The notes under the pieces were generated by a model, which had not been told where the DNA came from, did not search any database, and was given only the letters and a program-made list of their open reading frames with translations. DNA of 21,989 nt from Emmonsiellopsis sp. PD_33 (Eukaryota; Ascomycota; Eurotiomycetes; Onygenales; Ajellomycetaceae): assembly GCA_032988165.1 (NCBI GenBank), contig JANTQF010000475.1, positions 1 through 21,989 of the forward strand, written 5' to 3'. The stretch's first letter is position 1, and every line of letters begins with the position of its first letter. A program made the translations under genes and the position numbers. Shown piece after piece: positions 9,128-18,468 of the stretch.

Positions 9128-10025
9128 GACTCGACACCGGCGTGGAGTGTGTTTGTTGGAATGATGTGATTGAAGATAGAATATAGCGACTCATAGAACG
9201 GTGATTTCTGCTCTCAAATGTCTCCATGGTCTGTTCCTTGTATTGTTGACGACTGCGGATGGTTGAAGCTTCTGGAACTTACCAAAGGGTGCATCACTAA
9301 GCATGAACTTTGGATCTTATCAGATCGATCTAATCACCACGTGACCACATTAGATAAGGGTTCTAATAATAGCTCCCTCAACGTCAACCTTCGACTTCTC
9401 CCCCGACGTCATGCCATGGGGATTTATGCTTGCACCAACCCAGCTCATCTCAAACTCTGCTGGTTCCTGGGCCCAAGCTTAAGCTTACACTTTTAGGAGT
9501 CTATCTGTTCGGTTCTTGAATCGCCAAACCAAGCGACACCCTGGTCGGTCCTGTTTCCTCCATACTACTAGTAGTACCAGGCACATTCTACTCCCGGATA
9601 CTTGTGCTTCCAAACATCAGGGAGAACAGCAGTGAATCATTATGCCAGGCAACATTCACGCCGCCTTTGCACTAGTCTGGCAATTAATGTTGATAAACCT
9701 TGTTTCCGCCCAGATCGTGATAATTGCTTCTTACTATCCAAGTTCTTTTGCCAACTACTAACACCCCCCCCGGCAGCTTCCTCCCTGGTCACGTGCTCTG
9801 TTGCCTGCCTGCCTTCCCAGGTAACAGCAAGGAGACTTTTAAATAAACATCTCCTTCTCCTCTCTCCTCTCTCTCTCTTTTCTTCTTGTGCACCCCTAGG
9901 ATTCGGCCATTCCTTGGTATGGTCTCGATATCAATTCAAACGATATCCAACCTTTGGCATCAAACCGTTTCATTCCGATTCCTTGCTTTCTCTGCTCTAT
10001 CTCTATCGGGTTATTCCCTCACGCT
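9128..10025. other. divergent intergenic region between Ufd1-domain and RBR genes
   Basis: The starts of two ubiquitin-pathway genes face away from each other across 898 bp, so both promoters should lie here. Visible elements: CACGTG at 9338-9343 and 9790-9795, a TTTAAATA stretch at about 9838-9845, and a strong pyrimidine tract (CTCCTTCTCCTCTCTC type) at about 9850-9890, typical of fungal core promoters on the RBR side. A 92-codon ATG frame at 9218-9496 has no recognisable content and is not called. Confidence 0.5.
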
Positions 10026-11107
10026 ATGGTCGGAATGAGACCCCGCAGCGTTAAATCTGGCCTTCGCCCCAGGGCAGCTGCCAAGGTAACAAAAGCGAAA
10101 GCCACCCGCAGGACCCCCAATATCCCGACACCTTCAGCAAGAAGAACCACTAGAGAAGCACCTGAGGCATTCCGATACAGCATCCCTGAGCCCCAGCATA
10201 CAGATCCCCATCCCACTGGCCATGCCATGGGTACTGCCGCTAGTCACCCGGCAGAGCTGCCGTTACCAACCAAACGCACAACTCGCAGTAACCGGAAAGT
10301 TCGGACTGATGCCTATCGCGAATGCGTCATATGCGCGGAAAAGAAGCCTTTGGGACGCAATGGCGCAAATTTCCCGGCCTTTCCAGGATGTGGCCATGAT
10401 TCACTTACATGCCTCAATTGTGTGGCCAAGCACACAGTCATAACTTTGAAAACTCGCGCCCGCGTTAATCACGATGGAGCAGCAAAAAAGGATTTGATTG
10501 ACTGGTCTGTCTGCACCTGCCCACAGTGCAACACCTCGCTTTCAGAAGCAGAAATTCGGTCAGCACTGAACCGTGTTGAAAACCTCATCATCAGTGAAAT
10601 TGTCGCTCGCAAGACGCAAGAATCGCATCCACGCTGGACCTGGTGTTTATCTGTCACCTGTTCCTCTGGCCAGATATTCCCCGAACAATCGCGGTCCCAA
10701 AAAGTGACATGCGCCAAGTGTGGGGCTCACAGCTGTTTCTTCCATGGTGTCCCATGGCACGAGAAGCTTTCGTGTTCACAGTTCGATGACACTCGCCCAG
10801 ATGCACAGAGTATTCGCAACAGCGAAGATCGCATCAGAAGGATGACCAAAGTGTGTCCCACGGCTGGGTGTGGGTGGAGAATTCAAAAGAATGGTGGTTG
10901 CCACAGCATGTACTGTACGTTGTGATCCCTGTTGTATTCCTTCGTTCCAGTATCGTCCTAGCTACCTGTCCAGTTCCCATGTTTTTCAACGGTGATATTG
11001 CCCAATCCCAAGGTATTAACAAGGCAACCCTAGGCCCCAAATGTAACCAGGGATTTTATTGGGCCGATGTCAAATACGATGATAACGTTACCCCGGAGCC
11101 CGAATAA
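10026..11107 (+). CDS. RBR-type (RING1-IBR-RING2) E3 ubiquitin ligase
   Basis: Two exons, 10026-10914 and 11034-11107, give 320 residues. The intron (10915-11033) has a GTACGT donor, a TATTAAC branch-like site and a CTAG acceptor. The join splits a Cys codon and restores CPKC. Residues 1-95 are basic and look disordered. RING1 starts at C100 (CVICAEKK) and ends near CTCPQC. The IBR follows (CLSVTC...CAKCGAHSCFFHG...LSC). RING2 is CPTAGCGWRIQKNGGCHSMYC plus CPKCNQGFYWADVKYDD, split at the splice site. The cysteine that carries ubiquitin as a thioester in RBR enzymes is C292 (GGC). RING2 normally ends FCWxC, but here it is FYWAD, so the last two zinc-binding cysteines appear to be missing. I chose ATG 10026; ATG 10035 is equally possible. 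The frame upstream of 10026 has no ATG. Confidence 0.87.
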
Positions 11108-12369
11108 TCTCAGAATTTAACGCAACAGGCGCCACTCTTCACAGCTCTACTGCTCTCCAGGCATTTATCACCTGTTTTCTACGCATGGTATCAACGATCA
11201 GCATTTCACAGCATAAACCTGCTACCCAATTATCCAACCGTCATATTTTTTGTGCCCATCATTACACATCTTCCGTTGAATTATCGTCCGTCCTGCACCA
11301 GCCCATTGCTATACCTGCAAAGACATCTTCGGAATGGGACATACTTCTTACAATTTGTTCAATTGAAGGAGAAGTATCAAACGAGCCGAAAGCATGACAG
11401 ACCATTTGTTTTTTTGTTCTTTTTTTTTTCTTTGGGGGTTTTTCCGGCTAGTTATGCGTCCGGCGATGTTCATAATGTGACCCACGACTAATTTCTTCTG
11501 TTTATTGGGAGGTATGCTTTTCTGAACATCTTGATACTTGTTATTCCTTTCTGAATAATTTTTTTATTAGTAAGTGGTGTTGTTTAACTACCCTTAGCTA
11601 GACATACATTAAGGTTAAATAATAGATGTACTTCATGATCTTTCGACGAACTGCCGGGATGTCATCTTGTTCACCCAAACCCGCACTCAAGCAGCGCATC
11701 CAGTCCTACAACGGGATTTGTTAGGGGACTGTCTGCTGGAAGTGAGGTCTAAAGCTAAGGATTTTTAGGTCTTGCGACCCACATCCATAGAATTTGGAAC
11801 CTGTACTTATTGGTATATTTCTGGTCGGCTCATTGCCGCAATTTTGATGGTCTCCAGTACAGTTCCGGCTGCCAGAATAGGGGTTCAGGGGTCAAGAAGG
11901 CGGTGTGGCAGAAAAAGCACGCTAAAATTACTGACTCATTCGGATCCGTCGGAGCTGAAATCACCACTGATTGTCCTCGCATCGATCTTCAAAATGGCCT
12001 TGTCCCGGTTTCTTGATGGAACGTCCCTCCTCAGCCGTGCGATTCTCTGCGCAGAAAGGGAGAATGAGTTTGGCAGAAAAGAATACTAGTAGTAGGTGAG
12101 ATTTCTACTTTGTTCATGGCAGTACAGGGAAGCTGATCAATTATAGGGGATAAAGGGAAGTTTGCCTTCTTTTAAGCTTATATTATTTGCTATTCGAATT
12201 AGGTTGGGCACCTTGGGGCAACCAGAATTTTGACGGCATACTGGAAACAAAGATGCTATGGTGCCCTATGGATAATCCGACTGGAACCGACATGATATCT
12301 CGAAGCAATTTGGCAACCTTGAAAGTGGCCCCATTTTGCTAGGAATACCCCAACACCTGTGGCATGGTG
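11108..12369. other. 1.26 kb between RBR and metallopeptidase genes, no firm gene
   Basis: This lies downstream of both the RBR gene (plus) and the metallopeptidase (minus), so part is 3' untranslated sequence. It holds T-rich runs near 11410-11430 and AT-rich DNA at 11560-11625. One plus-strand frame stays open from 11759 to 12016 with a protein-like composition (for example QKKHAKITDSFGSVGAEITT) but has no ATG and no recognised family. It may be a decayed exon. I found no RNA gene. Confidence 0.45.
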
Positions 12370-13710
12370 CTATATCTTAGATATACTGCCGTTCCTGTTT
12401 GGTTTATAACCCTGACTCAGGATCATTCTCGCTCCTAGAGCGAAGTAGGCGGCCGAGTCTATTATCTCATCAGTAGTTATCACCTTGCAATCTTGTGCAG
12501 ATGCTCAAGTCACTGACCAGCATTGTTTATGGAAATCTCCTTATCCATCTTCACAATATTTTTCCATCCATATGGATCAAACAAAAGACCTATCATCTGA
12601 GTATTAGCCACGTGTACACAAAAGGGTGCCTTCGTTCAGCTGGTGTCTGCATTACCTATATCGTCCATATCCCCTGCCCACTTGGTATGGAACAGTTCAT
12701 GAAGCACCGTGTTATCGAAGAGGGACTAGATTTGTGGTCATTAATTTAAGCCCTTATCAAGCACACAATGGATTGATTGCAGTTTCCCGTACAGCGATGT
12801 CCATAGCAGTACTCGGTACTGGCGAAACAGCGACTAGTGATTTTCGTCAGCAAAGGAACATCGCTACTTTGGGATCTTTTCACTTACGTCCAGTCGAGTG
12901 CAGCTTTTTGAATGGAGCTGTGGATGTCACCCGGGCATCCATCATTTTCTTGAAATAACCGGGGCATATCTGTACTAGGTCCGGCTATATCACCCGTTAA
13001 AAATCGGCCTATTGTTTCTCAAAGAAAGTTCTAACCTCATCATCGTCAATGCCTAGTCTATATCCTTGGTCAGTGCTACCCATGAAAATACCGTGGTAGG
13101 GATTATTACTTACGTTGAATATGCCATAACAAACGGCTTTGAGCAGTCATAGCTAGGATTGTCCGTCAAGTAGAAGAAGATCCGCCTAACCCTGTCAAAA
13201 ACTCTTCCCCGAACTGTATCTGGCTCTCCGTATCGACTCAAATCGCAGAAAAACTCCTTTTGTGATTTGTAAGTCCAGCTCGTTTTTTGATAAGGTTGTT
13301 GACTTCTTGGTTGTACTCACAACTTGGGGTTGTTTGCGACGTATGGTCTTTCCATCCAGATCCAAGACATTGGTTAAAACATCCCGGAGCTTATCGAGGT
13401 TTCGTCGCGGATCGTGCGCGTTGTTGAGCAGCACTTCCTTCGTCTCGTACAGGGGACGGGGGACTTGGGGCTCAGAACCGTCTTCTTTGAAGATCCAAGT
13501 GGCCAAGTCCATTAGAGGACCATCCTCTTCTTTATTCCATGGGCGTCTTGCCAGAGCATCCCGTGCGATTCGCGCGGATTCAAATGTCCATCCAAGGTTG
13601 ACGGTCATGAAGTTCAAGGCGTTGGCATCCTTTGTGCAGGAGTCGTCGAGAATGTACCCTTGGCCAGCGGCGGCCAGTAGAGAGAAGACAGTGACAAAAT
13701 TAAGATGCAT
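12370..13710 (-). CDS. secreted M35-like zinc metallopeptidase, eight exons
   Basis: Exons in transcription order: 13710-13321, 13256-13114, 13057-13036, 12969-12888, 12833-12793, 12725-12656, 12589-12518, 12458-12370. Together they give 302 residues, in frame at every join. All introns are 54-67 nt GT...AG, several with CTGAC or TTAAC branch sites. Residues 1-18 are a signal peptide (FVTVFSLLAAAGQG). The body carries patterns I know from fungal secreted proteins of the deuterolysin/lysine-specific metallo-endopeptidase group: EFFCDLSRY, ICPGYF, the zinc motif HELFH at 235-239 within SLFDNTVLHELFH, an Asp-rich stretch then PYGW (third ligand probably one of D245-D254), and NNADSAAYFALG. HExxH binds zinc, with E236 as catalytic base. 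Weak points are the AAAAG acceptor of exon 2 and the GTTAGA donor of the 22-nt exon 3. Exon 1 alone ends at a stop at 13195, so a naive call would miss the catalytic half. Confidence 0.85.
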
Positions 13711-13768
13711 AGCTGTGATAATGACTTTGAATTGCGGTCTGTATCGCTAGAGCACGGCTAACGTCTGT

Positions 13769-13776
13769 CTTATATA
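13769..13776 (-). promoter_or_regulatory. candidate TATA box of the metallopeptidase gene
   Basis: TATATAAG reads on the minus strand about 60 nt upstream of the metallopeptidase start codon at 13710, at a usual position for a fungal core promoter. Confidence 0.5.
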
Positions 13777-14574
13777 TTCTTCACAAAATCTTGGTTGCTT
13801 ATTTCCTCTTGGCCATAATACCAGCTACAATGAGCAATCAGGCCAAATTCTATATTTGTCTGTCTTTATGTGAGATCAGTGTGTCAATCATCAATTTTCA
13901 TGGGCTAGTGAGACACAGGATAACATCAAAACTTCAAGCCGACCCTCCGTGCTGAGAGATCTTACATGAATAATTCCAATTGCAGGGAAGCCTGCCCCCG
14001 CATATACGCTGCAGAAGCTTCAATTATTGCGTTGACAAGGCCTATGGTTACATTCCCACCAATCTTTTGCCAGGAGTTCGTCGCTGATCTTCAGCCCTGA
14101 CTAAGTTACGCCCTTTTTAGATCCCTTCTGGTCCCTCGTGGATTTACTTCCAGGCATCGTTTCTCAACCTTTTTTCTTTTTAGTTAACTACTCTCGGGTC
14201 AGTACGAGAATTGCCGGCAAGGGCCGGTGTGACATGCAGAGCGGAGCATCTGAATACGCAGTACGCACTGTTCATTCTATATCCACATAATCCGCTGAAT
14301 AGAACGTCAGCCCCTGCCACTGGATATATCTGACAATGACTGACATCATGATGAGCGTTCTAGCTACCAATACTGTTACTATATTCAGCATGTTCTTCTG
14401 CCGGGAACAATTACCACCGTCGCTCGCAAGTTCCCTGCTACATGAGCGTCGACAGTAACGGCGCTGCAACACGCAACATGGCGGATCATCTCTACCCTGA
14501 AGAAACATTCTTACATTTCGCATGCCTGTTCATGCAATGTCTATGAATTTACCATGCGGTTCTTCTGCGCTTGA

Positions 14575-14583
14575 TTTATAAAG
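14575..14583 (+). promoter_or_regulatory. candidate TATA box of the cysteine-repeat secreted protein gene
   Basis: TTTATAAAG lies about 80 nt upstream of the ATG at 14661. A second TTTATAAAA at about 14650 is too close to the start to serve this gene. Confidence 0.5.
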
Positions 14584-14660
14584 GGCTCGCCCGCAGCCCC
14601 AGATCAAGTTGTCTCCCTGTCTAACAGATCTCTTTTGGCTCATATTTTGTTTATAAAAAT

Positions 14661-17101
14661 ATGTTTCGTTCTTTGCATGTATGGCAGCTGGTGGCAGCTA
14701 TGGGCCTCCAGGTCCTAGCTGCCCCTGCTCCCTCCGATCCTATGATCACTCCCGCTCCCAGACGGCCTCTAGTTGTGCGGGAGGATGGAAGGTATAAACA
14801 CCCGTCCAGCTCTACTAGATTCACACCGCGCTGATACACTTGGACAGGGCGGACTTTGGGACCGAAATTATTACCGTAACCTATCATTCTGATGATATTC
14901 GAACTGTCACCCTCCACAATGGCATAGAGCTAGGCAACACCGGTGACAGTGGGCAAGATGAAGCGATATCTTTCGCGAACGATGAAATCGTTGGCTTTGT
15001 CTGGAGTATCGCTAATAATACCGGTAAGTCGCTTGGTAATGCCGTTGCAGCTTCATTAGTCTAACATGAACAAGATATTTGCCTAATAGACTCAACCGCG
15101 GCTCAGGCCTCCGGCAACCCCCCGGCGCGCCGGGACCACTCTGAAGTCGTAGGATTTGAGAAACGTGCCCCTCCTGTGTTGGAAAATTTAAACCTTGGAG
15201 ATTGCACGTCTGAGCGCGTCCGCAGTCTTCTCGAACAGATGAATCAGCCTGATTCTATCGCGAACCAGCTTATCCCCATCGCAGAGGAAGCTGCTGGCGT
15301 GCCAGAGTTGCAGGAACTAGCCGATCACGAGTTTGAACGCCTTGTTGCTTTTGCGGAACATCAGGTATACCCAGCTAGCTCTACATACCGTCTATATTCC
15401 ACTAACTACTACTCCAGGCTCTTCTTGTTGGGCTACATAACGCGCGTCGCATAAGAGCAACAGTCAGCCTGAGTTTACTCATGATACGTGCCTTCGAACT
15501 CGGTTTGGACATCGGAAGAGAACTCGTCGTCCTTGCAAGAAATTTCGACAGCAATCCCGATAAGACTAGAATGTGCGGTATTGATGAGGATGCGCCTGCT
15601 TGCCCTGATGTGAATTGCCAAGGCGATGCAGAAACCTTGAAGTAAGTTGAATCCAACAGCCTTGACGGCACCATATTTCTCGCAGATGCTAAGAATGCCG
15701 TGTAGATGTACTGTTGATCCTAACAAAGACTGTGATTGCTACCGTGTCGGGGAGATTGGACCGGGGTGGCCCTTCGACGCAGAAGCACTTGATCAGCAAC
15801 AAGAGCTCCTTCTCCCTTATGCTCCTCTTCCGGACTTCCCTAACAATCCGCCCAAGTGCAATGGCTTAGGAACCACAGAATATGCAGACCCCGAAGCGGC
15901 CGTCGAAGCAATGAATGACTTTTGTGGAAGCGCAGCACTTGTCGGAGGTCCAAACAAACCCGGTCTGAGCAAAGAATACCACGCAAACGGCGAAAACTGG
16001 CTCGAGCTCAAAATTGACTGGAAGGCCGGCTTCACCATGGGGTCAGATGAGTGTTTTGTTCTGTTTAAGACCATCGCTGATGGCTGCGATGGGAACGAAC
16101 CCCTCTTCAATCGCTACAATTACAAGCATGGTGGCTCAATCAAGCATCCCAAAGGCGCTATCCTCACCTTCACTCCAAAGACGGGTGGGAAAAACCCAGC
16201 CTGTGAGCCCACGCCGTATGACGGCAAGAATTGGATAGACAGGGACGCGGCCGAAGTCGCCATATCGCAATTCTGCTACAACCACGACCTAAATCAAGTG
16301 AAAGGGGAGCGTGCCGAGGCAGATCTCACATCTGGCAACTCGTACCAAGTCACGGTAGGCGCGCTCTGGACAAGAGACGTCGGTGTTGATCCGGAGGACT
16401 GCATTGATAAACTCCTCCATGTAGCGGTGGATGGTTGCGCCGGCAATAATCCCTTCAACAACCCAACAAATAAAAAGTACTTTTCCACGCTTTTCAACAC
16501 GGATGACGGCATAGTGTATGCTATTGCGCCAAAGAACCAACCGGATGAGTATCCGCCCGACGAAATAAACCACAGTGGTGATGTTATCGAGGTCGAATGC
16601 GATGGAGAAGCTAGTCCTAGTCCGGACGCTGGCATGTTGCAGAAGGCTATGGATGAATATTGTATCGACGGTAATAACTATGGAAAAGGCCTATGGGTCC
16701 AGCCGGCATCGATTTTGTCACTAAAACTTACTATTTCGACGAGCGAGGCCGATGGACAAGCGACATATCAGCAGGGTGATAGTGTTTGCAGGTGGGTTGT
16801 TTTTGTTATCCCCCCTTTTTTCTTTTTTGCCTGCGTGTTCCCCTGTCCCGTTCAAAATCCGCTCGCTCCGTCTTCGGAATTTCCAAGGCTAACTAGCTGG
16901 CATACGGAATGTAGACATAACCAGGACTTTAGTGGTAAGATCAATGCAGCCGATTGCAGGGAGACAATTGCCAGGATGACGGAAAAATGTTGGGCCGATT
17001 TCCCCCATGGCAAGGGCCCCAGGACGTCCGATTACAATTATAACTGTGTGCATTATACTGTGTTGTCATCCTATTGTTCGGGTGTAGCGTGTGACAGCTG
17101 A
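14661..17101 (+). CDS. large secreted cysteine-rich repeat protein, six exons
   Basis: Exons 14661-14791, 14848-15023, 15090-15364, 15418-15641, 15694-16791 and 16915-17101 give 696 residues in frame. Residues 1-21 form a signal peptide (VWQLVAAMGLQVLA). A ~60-residue segment with beta-like pattern follows, then RR at 116-117 and a Kex2-like KR at 127-128 (FEKR before APP). Next is a helical region (about 135-250), a Cys-dense strip (C272, C274, C282, C284), then three copies of a cysteine module starting at C324, C439 and C571. The module (opening C, FC/YC, DC/EC, DGC with GN...N.N.K) resembles segments found in fungal secreted proteins, including chitinase C-termini and killer-toxin-like proteins, but no catalytic domain is visible. 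Function is unknown. The exon 5 acceptor must be AAG (15691-15693), because the CAG 8 nt upstream leads to a stop. The last intron is stop-free and a multiple of three, so it could be retained. Confidence 0.8.
15857..17098 (+). repeat. threefold cysteine module within the secreted protein
   Basis: Three degenerate protein-level copies: residues 324-438, 439-570 and 571-696. Copy 1 cysteines are at 324, 346, 389 and 400; copy 2 at 439, 463, 505 and 517; copy 3 at 571, 592, 649 and 660, with an extra C634. Spacing is about 22, 43 and 11 residues in the first two copies. Copies 1 and 2 share IADGCDGN/AVDGCAGN and a following N..N.K. Copy 3 has lost DG before its last cysteine (TEKC). Repetition is seen at protein level only; the DNA is not obviously repeated, so the duplication is old. 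Confidence 0.75.
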
Positions 17102-18468
17102 TCTTTATATATATATATTATATTCCCCCCCCCCCAACAATCAGCGAGCTTCTAAATTGTTGCCAGCCCAGAGAGAGACTGGACTGACCGCTGCATCTCC
17201 AGCCCCAACTTCATCTATCAATAGGGCCAGTTAGTCAGTCACTTAGTCAATTCATTTACTCCTATTTAATAGTTAACACCAAAAGCCTCCATCCATTACG
17301 CACATGAATGTGTGTACACACCCGCGGAGAATTCCGAGGAAGAAAAGGAATGACATCTTCCAAAAGGAGAGAGATATATATATTATATACTCACCAGCCA
17401 TTACTATTTTGAAGGGATAACTAACTAATTTACTATGGTTCTGCCCTATCCTTGCTACACTATCTGCCTACCTAATCTAAGATACCAAGTTGGTTTGTTA
17501 AAACCTCAGGTATTTAATGATATAACCAGTTACATCCCCCAAGATTCTGTAAGCATAGTAATCAATGAGTTGGATACCAAGGAGGGGAGAGATTGTATTT
17601 ATAACTCAGTTATGCGACCTGCACTTTAAACCAAAAATAGGGCTTGTTCTGTATAGTTATGCATATATGTCATTCTACTCTAATGATGCTCTCACAAAGT
17701 TGAAAATTCCAATATTGAGTGGGAATTAATTGCTGACCAAACATAACCACAGTCCCAAAAAAGAAAAATGCATAACTAGAGCAGAAGTGAGGAACAAACA
17801 GGTGGAAGTGGAAAGAGGAGAGAGGTTAAATAAAAACAAGAAGTGTTGAAAAATTCCAAGAAAACGCCTTGCTTTCCCCTTTCCTGCATCCATGACATGA
17901 AAACCAGTAGGAAATAGCCCCCGCTTAAACGCCTGCCAAAACAAAAACCCCTGGTTGTAGTCGTATGCGTCCGAAGGGATATAATAGAAAATGGCGGGAA
18001 ATAAGAAAAATATGTTGCTCAAAATGAGATTAAATAGGTGGTATAGTGCAGGGCGAAAAAAAAAATGGAATAGAAAGGAAAAGAAAAGAAAATGGAAACC
18101 AGATGCGAGGTGGGACAGTTAACCAAATTAAGTGGCGTATGTGAACTGTACTGTAGGAAATTATGCGAGTGGAGATGAGGCTAGAGCGGAGACGACAGAG
18201 AAGTATTAAATCGAATATGTAGTGGGGAAATGTCGAGTTCGAGAAAGTAAGGCGTAAATGAGGTAGCGTTGGTGAGTTACCGGGATGGTAATACGTTGGC
18301 GTACGGATGGATATGTTGAGATGTGATGGAATTCTTCGGTTCCCAAGTGGGGTTGGGCGGTGATGGGGTTAGGAAAGGTGCATGTATGTATATAGGTGGA
18401 TGTATAAGATATATTCAACACCATCAGTTGAGGCAGTTGAAACAGTGAGGCTACTCAGAGTATGTTTG
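17102..18468. other. 1.37 kb convergent spacer with simple repeats, no firm gene
   Basis: This lies between the stops of the cysteine-repeat gene and the F-box gene. It contains an AT repeat followed by a C-run (about 17107-17137), a second AT repeat at about 17372-17387, and A/G-rich DNA at about 18050-18100. A 64-codon ATG frame at 17435-17629 and two minus frames (17726-18022 and 18206-18424) have no recognised family and are not called. Most of the region is probably 3' untranslated sequence and spacer. Confidence 0.5.

Larger units (their letters stand above)
13711..14660. other. shared upstream region of the two divergent secreted-protein genes
   Basis: These 950 bp separate the starts of the metallopeptidase (minus) and the cysteine-repeat protein (plus). 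Each side has its own TATA-like element (13769-13776 minus, 14575-14583 plus). No coding frame is convincing: an 83-codon minus frame at 14272-14523 has no recognisable content. A shared regulatory region could couple the two genes, but this is inference. Confidence 0.5.

Noticed and set aside
9218..9496. 92-codon ATG frame between the Ufd1-domain and RBR genes
   Set aside because: It lies in a divergent promoter region, has no recognisable motif and no clear splice or codon signal.
9954..10025. Upstream extension of the RBR frame to 9954
   Set aside because: It would begin at TTG; the first ATG in frame is 10026.
14272..14523. 83-codon minus frame in the shared upstream region of the secreted pair
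   Set aside because: It has no family pattern, and nothing beyond its length supports it.
17435..17629. 64-codon ATG frame downstream of the cysteine-repeat gene
   Set aside because: Short, AT-rich and unlike any family I know; kept only as a note in the spacer entry.
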